Shown: positions 34,179 to 45,964 of the stretch, piece after piece
Layout of the letters: each line of letters opens with the position of its first letter
How positions within the stretch are numbered: position 1 is the first letter of the stretch
Source: Cordia subcordata
Taxonomy: Eukaryota; Streptophyta; Magnoliopsida; Boraginales; Cordiaceae
NCBI GenBank assembly: GCA_028554755.1
Contig: JAPTOF010000012.1
Location: 1,258,501 to 1,322,500 of the forward strand
Reading direction: 5' to 3'
Length of the DNA stretch: 64,000 bases
Position numbers and translations under genes: made by a program
The notes under the pieces: generated by a model
Told to the model about the DNA's origin: nothing
The model's database searches: none
Seen by the model: the letters and a program-made list of their open reading frames with translations, nothing else

Positions 34179-35555
34179 ATGGAGAGAATTCTAATCAATG
34201 GCTTTGTGGATACTCACAACACAATGAGTGTAATGATGTTCCCATGGTTGGCTCATGGCCACATTTCACCCTTCTTAGAGCTGGCCAAGAAGCTCACTAG
34301 CAGAAACTTAATTGTTTACTTGTGTTCAACCCCAGCAAATCTTGTTTCTGTAAGGCAAAAGCTTAACGATAAGCTCAAATTCTCAATCAAACTAGTTGAG
34401 CTTCATCTTCCCACATTGCCTAACCTTCCTCCTCATTATCACACCACCAATGGCCTGCCACCCCATCTCATGAACACTTTGAAACGAGCCTTTAAAATGG
34501 CCAGCCCCAACTTCACAAACATTTTGAAAACCTTGAAGCCTGATTTGCTTGTTTATGATTCTTTGCAGCCATGGGCAGCAGCCGCGGCGTTAGCCCTTGA
34601 TATTCCTGCAGTGGACTTCATCACCACCAGTGCCACCATGACATCCTTCATGGTTCATGTTTTCAAGAATGAAGCTGTTGATTTTCCCTTCTCCTCCACG
34701 GTTCGTTATCGCGATTACGAGAGGCATCATTTGCAAAAGATGCTTCATCTAGAGCGCAAGGATTTGCAAAGTGTCGTTGAGTGCATTGAGCGCTCCAAAA
34801 ACATTGTTCTCATCAAGGGGTTTAAGGAGATTGAAGGTAAATATAGTGACTATTTGTCTAGTTTATCCGGGAAGAAAATAGTTCCCGTTGGTCCACTAGT
34901 TCAGGAGCCTAGTTTTGAAGAAAATGGTGAGAGTTCAACAAGAGTTATGGCATGGCTAGACAAGAAGGAAAAGGGCACAACTGTACTTGTTTGCTTTGGA
35001 AGTGAGTATTTTCTGTCTAAAGAAGATAGACAAGAGATCGCGAATGGACTAGAGCTTAGCAATGTGAATTTCATATGGGTTGTGAGGTTCCCAAAAGGGG
35101 AAAACACCAAGCTTGAAGATGCATTGCCAAGAGGGTTCTTGGAGACGGTAGGGGAGAGAGGTAGGGTTATGGAGGGGTGGGCCCCACAGGCAAGAATCTT
35201 GGGGCATAGCAGCATTGGTGGCTTTGTGAGCCATTGTGGGTGGAGCTCTATAATGGAGAGCATGAACTTTGGGGTACCAATCATAGCCATGCCGATGCAT
35301 CTTGACCAACCTGTTAATGCAAGACTAGTTGAAGAAGTTGGCATGGGCATAGAAGTCGTCAGAGATGATAATGGGAAGCTTCATGGAGAAAAAATGGCGG
35401 CACTAATTGACCATGTGGTGATTGAGAAAAGTGGGGAGTTTTTAAGGAAGAATGCTAGAGGAATGTGTGAGAAAATTAGGGTTAAAGGTGATGAAGAGAT
35501 TGATGCGGTTGTGGAGGAGTTTGGGAAACTTTGCTCGAAGAAGAACATACCATAG
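34179..35555 (+). CDS. UDP-glycosyltransferase, group A (UGT94-like sugar-sugar glycosyltransferase), 458 aa
   Basis: Intronless GT1 enzyme of the cytosol, expected to move a sugar from UDP-sugar onto a glycoside of a small specialised metabolite. The N-terminal fold has the catalytic-His motif AHGHISPFLELAKKL (His28) and the partner Asp region DLLVYDSLQPW. 'LVCFGSEYFLSKEDRQEIANGLE' is the hallmark of the group A branch (UGT79/91/94), which usually extends an existing sugar. The 44-residue PSPG box runs from Trp334 to Gln377 (WAPQARILGHSS...HLDQ). The final Gln suits UDP-glucose. Length is normal and no motif is missing. The closest features are UGT94-like, often 1,6- or 1,2-glycosyl extension, but acceptor and linkage cannot be read from sequence. 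A truncated duplicate lies 13.7 kb upstream. Confidence 0.93.
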   Translation: MERILINGFVDTHNTMSVMMFPWLAHGHISPFLELAKKLTSRNLIVYLCSTPANLVSVRQKLNDKLKFSIKLVELHLPTLPNLPPHYHTTNGLPPHLMNTLKRAFKMASPNFTNILKTLKPDLLVYDSLQPWAAAAALALDIPAVDFITTSATMTSFMVHVFKNEAVDFPFSSTVRYRDYERHHLQKMLHLERKDLQSVVECIERSKNIVLIKGFKEIEGKYSDYLSSLSGKKIVPVGPLVQEPSFEENGESSTRVMAWLDKKEKGTTVLVCFGSEYFLSKEDRQEIANGLELSNVNFIWVVRFPKGENTKLEDALPRGFLETVGERGRVMEGWAPQARILGHSSIGGFVSHCGWSSIMESMNFGVPIIAMPMHLDQPVNARLVEEVGMGIEVVRDDNGKLHGEKMAALIDHVVIEKSGEFLRKNARGMCEKIRVKGDEEIDAVVEEFGKLCSKKNIP

Positions 35556-36450
35556 AAGCATGTAACTCATTTTGCAATTTTTTTTTTCTTTTTTGCAATT
35601 TGTTTAGGATGAAATTACATGTAACTATATCAACTGGTTATGCATGCCCTAGCTTTTTGTTTTAGGAGCATAATTAACCGTTGCTTAAATATCACCGTAT
35701 TACGAAAAAGTTTAATTTATGGAATGTTTGGTTTTTCAGTTAAATTTCATGTCATCACGAAACGAGAGATGCATGTGGTCTAATTGAGGAAGAAAACCTT
35801 TTCGATGTCACCATTGAAACAAATTGTTTGGAACTCATTAAGGGCTGGAATAGAGTGGCTACATTGAGCTGGACAATTCAATACCTTATGTAGGATGCCA
35901 ACAACGTTACCAAATATTTGAGAATTGATGATGTAATGCACGTTTGCAGAGAAGCAAACGAGATAACGATTTGAGTAGTTAGAAATGTAAAATATAATAA
36001 ATTACCTTAAAATGGGAAAAAGTCTCCAATTTCAGGACTCTTTGGTTTTTCTTTTCGGATCGGACTCTTTGCTTAGTGTTTATTGTTAATGAGAACTTTA
36101 TTATTTTGCTCAAAGGAGGGAAAAAAAAGTCTTCGCAAAGTGAAATTATGTTGAAATGAAATTATGAGAATAGATCCAATGCTACATGTTACATAATAAA
36201 AATGAGTGGTTAATTCGATATGATGGTGTGACCTCGTCATCCCAATTAGTTCAAAAATACTGTCAATATTGAAAGTCAGTCTTGCCAAATAAATTAGCCC
36301 ACTAACCTAGCAAGAACATTTTTCAGTTTGGGCAAAGTGAAATCGTAGGTGGTCAATTTTCAAGTTCAGATAAATGAACTGTCATTACCCAAGACGATAG
36401 TCTATAAAGTGAAACCGATCCTTTCGTGAACTCCACGCATGGCACCAGAC
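35556..36450. other. UGT 3' region and spacer
   Basis: A T-run follows the stop (about 35578-35590) in the likely 3' UTR. The remainder is AT-rich spacer, no gene. Confidence 0.5.
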
Positions 36451-37182
36451 TAGGGCTGAGCACGTTTCGGTTATTAACCGAAAATCGAATCGAAACCGAA
36501 CCGAAACAATAATTCGGTTCAGTTATTCGGCTATTCGGTTCGATTTTGATTAGCAAAATTTTAATATTTCGGTGTTCGATTTCTGTTTCGGTTATTGTTT
36601 TGGAATTTCTGTTATTAACTGAAATATAAAACTAGTTATTAACCGAAATAACCGAATTATAAAACTATCTTATATTAGTGTTTTATGCTTACAAACTAGC
36701 CTTAGCCTTTAATTATATGTACAACCCCAAAAAAATAATAACACTTATAAGAATAATCTCCAAATCTTTAAGCGAATAAAGTTTGAAATTTGAATGAATG
36801 AAGTTTGACAAGAACTAAGATGCAGAATTTTAAAAAGCAAAATATCACCTAAACCAATTTCAAGCAAGTAGCAACAAAAAGCATAACTAGATTCACATTT
36901 TAAGTTTGTTTTTGTAAGTTTTTTTCCTTTTCATTTTGTGTATTTATTTTTTTTAACTTAATATTTGTGTAATTTCGAAATTCTATAATTTGATTGTTTT
37001 CATGTATTTTTCTTTAATTTTTTTATAATTCAATTATTTCGGTTACTAATCAAAACCGAACCGAAAAAATTCTATTCCAAAATTTTAGTTATTCACCTTA
37101 TTCAATTCGGTTTCGGTTATTAGATTTTTCAAAATTCGATTTCGGTTATTTAGGTTTGGTTAAAACCGAATACTCAACCCTA
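36451..37182. mobile_element. Non-autonomous hAT element, 732 bp
   Basis: The left end TAGGGCTGAGCA is the inverse of the right end TGAGT...CAACCCTA, with subterminal inverted clusters of 'ttcggtt/aaccgaa' on both sides. Flanks caccagac (36443-36450) and cactggac (37183-37190) agree at 6 of 8 positions, fitting an aged 8-bp hAT duplication. No transposase; interior is AT-rich. Confidence 0.75.
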
Positions 37183-37653
37183 CACTGGACCACCCTTTTA
37201 CATACATTACCTAACATTGCGAAATAGTCTAGAGCCATATGGCATCCGGCAGAACACGAAACACAGACGGAGACAAGAAGCCATTTTTCTTATCCTTTCA
37301 AGACCCCCAAAGAATAGTTTTGTATGAAGTGCGATGGGCAGAACAAGTGACGGGGAATGAACAATGAGGGGAGCTCCGAGTTTTCCGTCAATCAAGAGAA
37401 GCACTAGCGTAGATCTTCCAAAAGCTTGTAATTAGTAAACAGAACATATTACACTCACAATCATAGAACACCACAAGTCACAAGAGATCCAACCAAGTGT
37501 CTTTGCAATGAAAACAATAAAGCCTTTCCACTCTTCCTCAAACACTTTCTTATCTTTCTTTTTCTTTTGACTCTTTGAGGCTCTTTTACCAACATTAAGT
37601 TCTCTTCCAAGACACAAGACACAAAGCAATGGTTCCAGTCTCGTACACTTGCA

Positions 37654-40481
37654 TCACAAATATTTGATTAGTAAATATATAATAGCAACCAGAACCACGA
37701 TCCCAACGACTGATAGAAGCAGGCACATGCAGGAGCACCCACCCTTGGTGCGTTTGTTCAAAATCGCCAGCCTCTTTTGCACTCGCTATTCCAACACAAG
37801 AAAACCACCCATCAGATTGTTATCTTATATATACTAGAAGACAAAATACAGTTGATTGCAATGAAAGCCAAAATATTTTTACAATGATGAAGGTGGTTAC
37901 TCACATCATAAACCATTTGCAAAAGTTAACGCCATATCACACAAGCCCAACGTAATTAGAGAGAGAGAGAGTGATCGTAAGAGTGAAGGGATATCTTACT
38001 AACACCACCCTAGACCACCCTCCTTATGTAAATTTTGTTGCATTAGAGAAAACATCTATGGCCCGTTAAGAGGGATAGAGGAAGACCAACGAAGAGTTAG
38101 ATGATTTGGCATGCATGGGGCTGACATGGATGTGTAGTGTTGTATCTATCTGATTAACCGCACATAGTGGAATAAGGTTTAGTTTGATTTGCACAACCAA
38201 TATATTTCCTAGAAGGTATTTGCTTAGTAATTTTAATTGATTTCTTAGTATCCAAATAAATGCAGCGTGTTATTTTTTTCTTGGTAGGTCAACAACTGTC
38301 TTCTCTAAGTATTTTAAGAGCAGTGAAAAAGAAATATTCAGGAAATGGAAATCGATAAACTGGAGTAGAACATTTAATTCTTTTCCGACCCAAAAAATTG
38401 GAGATCCTGAATATCACCTACTCTATGGAAGAGACGAACCACACTAGGGCTTCAATTCTTTCTGTCCCCATGGCATTTGCAACCATTAGATGCATTCCAA
38501 GAAAAAGAATTATTATTTTTTACGTAAGATGAAAAGGAGCAGTTAAAAAAAATTCCCAGGGTCCATGAACAGAAAGTCATCTCTACCTCCAGAAGTTTGA
38601 GTTCATTAGCTGAAGTGTCCTATTATATCTGCTTCTGATTGATCTTTTATATTGATTTTCCTTATTTTGTTATATGATTGTGCTACTTGTCCTATATCTC
38701 CTCACAAGACATAATAATTAAGAAAAATCAATACACGCAGAAGATGCTAAAAAAATTGGGATGGCTTTCATTAATGATATTATTAATTTATGAACTAGGG
38801 ACTAAAATTTTGAACCCTAAATGCATTGCTGAAAAGAATTTCACCTGTAGACGGGAGTCTGTTACATCCACATGTTGGTCCAAGTCATCCTGTACGGGGC
38901 AAGACAGAATTAGCATACATTTCACCAATCATCATATTTTATTAATAGAAACTTATTTCCAGTAGGATGGTAAGTACATATCTATTCTGATATAAAAGAG
39001 AAACACTCACAATTAATCTTGTGTGCAGATCAAGTTCCTCATTCACAGCCAAAGCAATATGCTTTGTACTAATCACTGTCTCCTCCAAATTCTCAAGGCC
39101 CTCATCTTGCTCTGTTTTGGCAGTAGATGAACAAAATTGTTAGGCACCCCAAGAGAATAAATCAAATTTATTATAAGCTAGAAATTTTATTCAGTTATTT
39201 AGAGAAACTCGCCTTTCATTATTTGGCGTTGCAGACCGACAACACCTTGGTTGTCAAGGCCTGTGGCTCTGCTTACTGCATCAGCTGTCTTGATTTCTGG
39301 TCCCAACAAGCTGTCCCTATTGGCAAAGTTCGACATGTTCAATGTGGAGGCCATTTGGTTAACTTTTGATCTTAAATTTGCAAGCATGTCTTTTCTTCGA
39401 TTTAGTTCTTTCTCGGTCCTGCATTCAAGAAAGCCCATTTTCAACAAATGATTGAATACAGCAAAATTTAACAATAAAATATCTGAAAATTAGCAAAATG
39501 TTCTGTTTGTGTACCAATTTTTACAAATTGATTTACTCCAATAACATTTTACAGGTTTAGGAAATCATGTAACTGTTATCTACTGACATGCCGATGATTC
39601 TATGAAGTGGGATATTACCAACATGAATATAAACTCTGAATATTGAGCTGTGACCCTTTAGTAGGAGGATGCAGAGGTTTCTATGGTGAAGTAAATTTGC
39701 TCCAAAGTTAAATCACGAAAAGAGCTGGACATTTTTATTATCACAGAAAGAAACTTGAGCTACTCTGCAGTTAAAAAACTCACTAATATAAGCATAAAAA
39801 GCTCCCAAGCAACTCTTTTGGCTTGCATATGAATCTTGTACTCGTTAAGGAGTGTTTGATATATGAGAAGGAGAAAAGGTAAAAGTTCATATTTTATATT
39901 TAGAAAGAAGTAACAGCAACAGATGCCCTCCACAAACATGTTAGGCCAATGGACCTCACAGATGGAAAAGACATCAAATAAGGGCGTGAAATTATGAATC
40001 AACTTTACACACGAGGTAAAACCCTTAACAAATGAGCAGAGGGATTAGAATAACGAAAAAGCAACTGATACCTTCGCCTTCAACAACTGAAAGACACAAA
40101 ATCTTAAGCAATGTATCACGTGCATATTCACCACGCACTAGAATCAAAATCACAAAAGAGAGACAAGATTGTCTCCCAAGTTTAAGCAATTGTATGGCAG
40201 AATTAAAAATAGACAAGATAGCCTCTCAAGTGTAAGCAATTTGTATGGCAGATAAAAACTTACAGAGGCTGTCTCCCAGGAAGCTTTGAGAGAAGAGACT
40301 GCAAGCTATCAAGCCGAGTGCCTAATATTGTAATTTTTCTCCGAATGGCAGACGAATGACGCTGAGCTTCTGGTCCTGTGGCTGGCAGTGAACTTCTTTC
40401 TGACATCATGCTTGAGATATCGTCAGCAAGTTTCACTGCTTCATTATATTCCCTCACCCACGGGTCCCCTGAAGACGCCAT
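37654..40481 (-). CDS. SYP5: Qc-SNARE of the SYP51/SYP52 type (syntaxin of plants 5), 233 aa
   Basis: Tail-anchored SNARE that takes part in fusion at the trans-Golgi, prevacuolar compartment and vacuole. Exons on the minus strand: 40481-40264, 39418-39213, 39111-39011, 38889-38845, 37785-37654; they close in frame. The N-terminus MASSGDPWVREYNEA and AIRRKITILGTRLDSLQSLL form the SYP5-type three-helix head. The Qc SNARE helix covers about residues 136-196 (QDEGLENLEETV...SRLQRVQKRL). A Cys-rich GGCSCMC precedes a single membrane span at about 209-231. The ionic 0-layer position, normally Gln, is His171 (LDLHTRLIDDL). Intron 2 has a GC donor (AAAG|gcgagt). A leader intron (about 41450-40486) is likely. 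Gene symbol is family level; I cannot separate SYP51 from SYP52. Confidence 0.93.
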
Positions 40482-40485
40482 TGAT

Positions 40486-41450
40486 CTTGATACCCAAAAA
40501 CCAAAAACCAAAAACTTTCATAAGTAAGAAATACCATAGGGATCAGAAAAATATGTATTTTCGAGAAACAGCATTCACTATACAAATAAGATCACTGCCC
40601 ATATTCCCTTATGATCTCAAAAAGATCTAGTTCAACTATGACTTGACCAATAATAGGTGCAGTCACTTCTTTTATTTTATTTTTTTATTTTTTGTAGCTC
40701 ATAACAGAAATTAATTCAGCTGAAATAGATAGGAAACTAGCAAGAAGCACCAAAAAGAAAAAAACTTATGATTCGGGGAAATCAGGAAAACACAGCAAAA
40801 AGAGTGTAATTATAATCAGCAGCTTAATGAAGTGAATTCACAATCAAGTTAATTTAATTCTACAATTTACATAGTCAAAACATTCAATTCCAGTTCAAGT
40901 AAACTAACATGATACAACATAAAAAGTAGCTAAATCCAAGGACACAGTGAAAAGAGCCTCTGGTTCACCCCCAATTAGCAACATACTGAAGATCAAGTTA
41001 ACCAAACTGTACAGTTCACGTTCAAATTAGCATTTCTAACACCACAAAAAAGGCTAAAATTTCCGAAGAGTCGAAGAAATCAAGAAAATTGGTATGATTA
41101 ACCCCTAATTAGCAGCAGAATGAATAGAATTACACGGCCAAATCTTCCATCTACACATAGTTAAAGCATTAAATTGAACAAAAATCGAATCTATTTCAGC
41201 TAAAAAGTAAATACCTTGCCATAAAGCTACAAAATTTTCCCCAATTCACGGCTCAAATCATTCAAACCACGCATTCAACTAAACAACAAGGGAAAACATT
41301 CAATTGAAACGATATCAATTATTGTGATCAAACCAAATTGGAGAAAATTCATAAATTGAAACACGAAAAACGACCATCACAAGACAATAATTGACATGTA
41401 TAGCTGCCTTCAATAAAAGCCGATAAATTAATCAATTGAAGTTGAGATAC
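40486..41450 (-). other. 5'-leader intron of the SYP5 gene
   Basis: On the minus strand the donor CTTCAAG|gtatct (41450) and the acceptor gtatcaag just before ATCAATGG (40485) bound an AT-rich intron without coding similarity. This would place the leader exon and promoter at about 41451-41700, facing the unrelated spacer. Confidence 0.5.
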
Positions 41451-41699
41451 CTTGAAGGTAACGGTGAAAGTGACAGTGACGGCGAGCGGACGGATCTTTT
41501 TTGACGGAAAAGCTAACGGGAAGCGACAAGAAGACGGCGCCAACACTCAACGGAATTTGGACGGCTCCGTCGTCGTTTTAGCTTTTGTTGTTTTCGTGGT
41601 AAGCATTCGGCCCGACAATAACGTGTGGAATGGAATTATTTATTATCAGTATAATCAATTCTATGGTTGACAACTGTTATTTCGCATAAAAAGTTTTTT

Positions 41700-44600
41700 T
41701 GCTAATTTTCTGTTTTCTTTTGTTCTTTAAAAAAAATTAAATTCGAGCATTAAATTTAAATCTAGTCCTTTGTCTTATATTAAGGCCCTTAACTTAATTA
41801 GTTTACAATAAAAGAGACAGGTGTACACCAAAATTTATCAGTTAGTGATTGAACTTTGTGAGGTATATCGATGGTCGAGCTCCACCAACTAAATTTCTTT
41901 TGTAGCAAAAAATAAATAAATAAAGTTTTATATTCTTTTTGTAAAATTATTAAAATTTATTGTTGTATTATAAAATTTATATTAAATGTAATTTGGTCTG
42001 ATTTTTTCTTTTTTTATGAATAATTTGATCATATCATTTGGAGTGGGGTTTTAGCTAAAGTTTATAACTTATTAGGTGTTCGATTTGACTTTTAAGTTGA
42101 TCAACTCAAGTTAAAGACCTATTTAATTTAGCAGTGTTTATTTTAATAAAAAAATATGTTTTAATGAGTTTTAAGTAGAAAATAAAAAATTCCTCACCCT
42201 AATTTTACTTTTTATGATTTTAAGTACTTAAAAAAATGACAAACCATCTACAATCTTATATTTACCCTTGTATCTTTATTGGTATAGTTTGTTTAATGAT
42301 TATTATATTATACATGATATAAATTAAATTACAACTATACTAATTTGATAATATATTTTTAAGAAATAAATAAATAACTCTATTTTTGTTGTGTTTAACT
42401 AATATTATATTTTCATGTCCTTAGTAATTATTTTAACAATATAAGTTACTAGTGTAACACTCGTGCGATATACAGAGAGCGATATATGTGATTGAATATA
42501 TTAAAATTATAGAATTTTTTGTATCTTATTAAATAGTTATTGAAACAATTATATACTATTAAATTAATAAAATAATAATGATATATATAAAGAAATGATA
42601 TAATATTAATTAAATTAAAACATTTAATATAGGAGTGGACTGAATAAATGATAGAAAACAAAAAATGACCTAAGAATGAGCATATTTAATTGATAAGTAA
42701 TTATAGAAAGTTTGTCATATAGAGCGCTATTTGGCAGTATAAAATTACAACTTATTTTACTTTATTATATAGTACAGATTTTTTAACATACTTTAACAAA
42801 ACATGTAAATGCTTATTTTCATAATTACTTATTCAAACAAATAATTGCCTAAAGTCAAAAAAAAAAAAAGGTAACTTAAAAGCCAAATGAACGTTAAATA
42901 GTTTTTTTGATAAGCTAATCCAAACGCCCTCGAAGATTGGCTTATTAAAAAGCTACTTAAAGTACTTTTGGCTTTAAATAATTTTTTTAATTTTTGATTT
43001 TATATAGTTACATGTTTGAATAAAAGTTGTAGTTATAAAAATAAGTATTTACGTGTTTGATTAAAGTGGGATAAAAAGTAACTTATATTGTTAAAATAAC
43101 TATCAAGGACATATCAATATAATTTAAAGGAAAGTATAAAATAAAAGAGATAAGATATTTTAGTAATAAAGATAAAGAGGTAAGGATAAAAAAGTAAATG
43201 ATTTGGTCAAAATTTTTTTTTAAGTATTTAAAGTTATAAAAAGCAGAAATTGGGGGCGGGAAGCTTTTTACTTTTTATTTAGAGCCACTTAAAAAAATTT
43301 TAACTAAAACAAATACTTTCATTAGTTTAAAATAAATTTTAAGCAGTTATGATCAGAAAAAAAGCCAAACCAACCATCCTCTTAATCAAACTAGTCTATA
43401 AGTTGGAAATATTAAAATGGCACATCTTATTTAGATGTTTGTGGGATTTTGGACGTTTATAAGCAGAAGGGGGGAAAAAAGGCTTTTTTAGAATTAAAAA
43501 AATAAATAAAGAGAGAGTGTGGTATAATAATTGTATCTCACTTTGTCCCATCCTCATAGAACTTGGAGAATAAATTTTTGACAAAAAACCCTACCAAGGG
43601 TACAGGGGGCAAACCTCGTCTTGCTCTACCCCTGCCTCATTATTAATGAGGGCTAGTATTGTGGACCCACCTAGTATTATGTATCCTATAGTAGTATATT
43701 TATAGTGTTATTATTATAAATTCACAAATTTTGTATTATATGTTTATAACTTTTAATTATTTATGAATTGTATGTTATATTTTTAAAAGTTTAACACTTT
43801 TGTATTTAAAACTTTTAATTGTTTACAATTTACTTACCCATTACTCTTATATTATATATCCAAAAGCTTTATATAATTCGTTCATAAAAATAAATTACAC
43901 ATTTACGACTCTTTAAAATATGTTTACAACCTATGAATAATATATTCACAACTTGCGAGTGATTTCGGAGCTCACAGTTGGACATGTTATTGGTGTTCGA
44001 TTGACGATTAGATTGTTATGTTGTATTCGTCAGTGTAAGAAAAGTGAACTCATTAAATTTCATGTTGATTCGCGATTAGATTGTGAGATTTATTGAACAG
44101 TGCACCATGCACTTCTATGTGTATCGTACTTTGGGTGCATGCTATAATTTACATTATTTATGTGTGTGAATAAATATACGTATTTCATTTTTTTATATAA
44201 GTATGTAGTTTTTAGTTTTATTTTAATATTACATTAATGAAGATTATACTAGTTTAGTACCTAGAGTTTACTGTGGGAAAGAGTTATTATCGTATTTTAT
44301 TTCCCTAACCTTGCTAATTGGTGCACTTTAGGAGCAAGGGCGGGAATTTTTTTTGTGCAATGGGGACAAAGATATTGTTAGGGGTTTTTATCGACACTAG
44401 GCGTTAAATAAAATGATGGGTAATTATTTTTTCAATCCAGTAAGAAGCAGATGAGCTAACCTTGCCTTTACCTGTCGCCATCACCAGTGAGAGCTTGTGA
44501 AGACTCTTGTTGACCAAATATACAAGTCTCTTTTACCCTCCGGTATTTTGAATTATAACTTAGATATTTTTATAACATTAAACAATGAAAATGACATTTT

Positions 44601-45550
44601 AGTTACTTTAATTTTTTTAATTAATATTGCTATTTCTAGATGTCTATTTAACAAAATTGTCAATTGTCTATAAGCATACATTATCATAACACTTCTATAT
44701 GTATTCATTACTTGTCCATAAACATCAAAGTTGTTTATAAGTTTTAATAACTTATAAGCACATAAAAATAAGCAAAATCATACGAACTCTTAGAGGGTGT
44801 TTGGCCGTGATGGGTACTTGTAAGCGTTTTCTAAAGAAATTGTGGAAGATACTTCTTAATTTGAATTTTTTTAAACATCTAAATAAGCATAATTAGACAA
44901 AATATTAAATTACACTCCGTTACTGAAAAAAAGTAATTAGGAGTTAAAAGATTTAAGTAAATATAGAAGAGACACTTTTAAATCATGGCTCGTGTCATAT
45001 CTATTTTTGTTCTTTAGCGGGTTTGGAGTGTCAAATTCTTTTTAGAATGGGGGTTCTTCTAATTAATTTTGAAATAATATCCGACTAAGATTTATGAAGT
45101 ATTTTAATTATGTCTTATTCTTTTTAACTAGTTATTGGTGCAGATAAAAGATAAAATAAGTTGATCATGTGCATGATAATGATATAAAAGAGAGAATAAT
45201 TAAGTTGACAAAATAAAATATCTGGTAATCGTATATATATATTTATATAAAATAGTAAACATAAATTTTTTGTTAATGCTACATGTTTTTCTTATAATTT
45301 TTCCTTTGAAAAGGCATTGTTATGCCTTTTCATTTGCACTCAAATCTCTTACACTAAAAAGATATATAAATAATTGGATTAGTATTGAAAATATTAAACT
45401 TTGTAAGATGTAAATAATTTATATTTCACTAGAAAAACAACCGCAGATAAGATTTTTACGAGGGCAAATGTGTAAAAGAAGAACGAACCAGCAGGGTAGA
45501 TGAAGCACGTGACCAACTCGTGCTCACATGAAACATCAAAATGAAAACAC
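41700..45550. other. Gene-free spacer with decayed MITEs
   Basis: Very AT-rich. 'actagtgtaacactcgtgcgatatac' (42449) resembles the end of a common plant repeat. 42720-43385 contains several hAT-MITE-like ends: 'gctatttggcag', 'agccaaatgaacg', 'aatccaaacgcc' and 'agccaaaccaacc'. They are arranged as overlapping inverted pieces. 44810-44830 has another 'gtgtttggccgtgatgg' end. None has clear target duplications, and no gene is supported. Confidence 0.4.
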
Positions 45551-45555
45551 ATTAA

Positions 45556-45964
45556 TTGTTCTTTTTTTTTTTTCCCCTTTATTGGTTTTTTTTCTCATTC
45601 AAGGGCCATCTTTTTCCCCTGCTCATAGCCCTCTCGCCCTCTGGCTTACATACTCACACACAACAATTTTCACTTAAAACACACGCAAACACACACACAC
45701 AACATAACGTTAAGCTGTCTCTCAATACGAATCTCAATTTACCCGCCAAAAAAAGAGGTAAAATATATAATTTTTTATTTTTTAAAAGCTCTAAAAAAAT
45801 TTTCACTTCTGCGAAAATTCCACTCTTACCCCTCGTTCTCTCTATGGAGACCTCCGTTGTCCCCTCTCTATGGCAGTGATGGCTTCTAACGTCTCTTTTC
45901 TCTGCAGGTTTTCGAGAATTCGCCGTCCGAAGCGGCGTCGTTTGGCGGCTAGGGTTTGGGAGGC
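45556..45964 (+). promoter_or_regulatory. Leader of the PHD-BAH gene with upstream ORFs
   Basis: A CT/CA-rich region precedes an 11-codon uORF (45844-45879). Its TGA overlaps a second ATG at 45879 that reads out of frame across the main ATG at 45965. 'ttttctctgcag' at about 45897-45908 could be a leader-intron acceptor that would remove the uORF starts. A telo-box-like 'ctagggttt' sits at 45949. Confidence 0.45.

Noticed and set aside
34901..35350. 149-codon open frame on the minus strand
   Set aside because: It is antisense to the UGT coding sequence, without its own similarity; a by-product of the GC-richer UGT exon.
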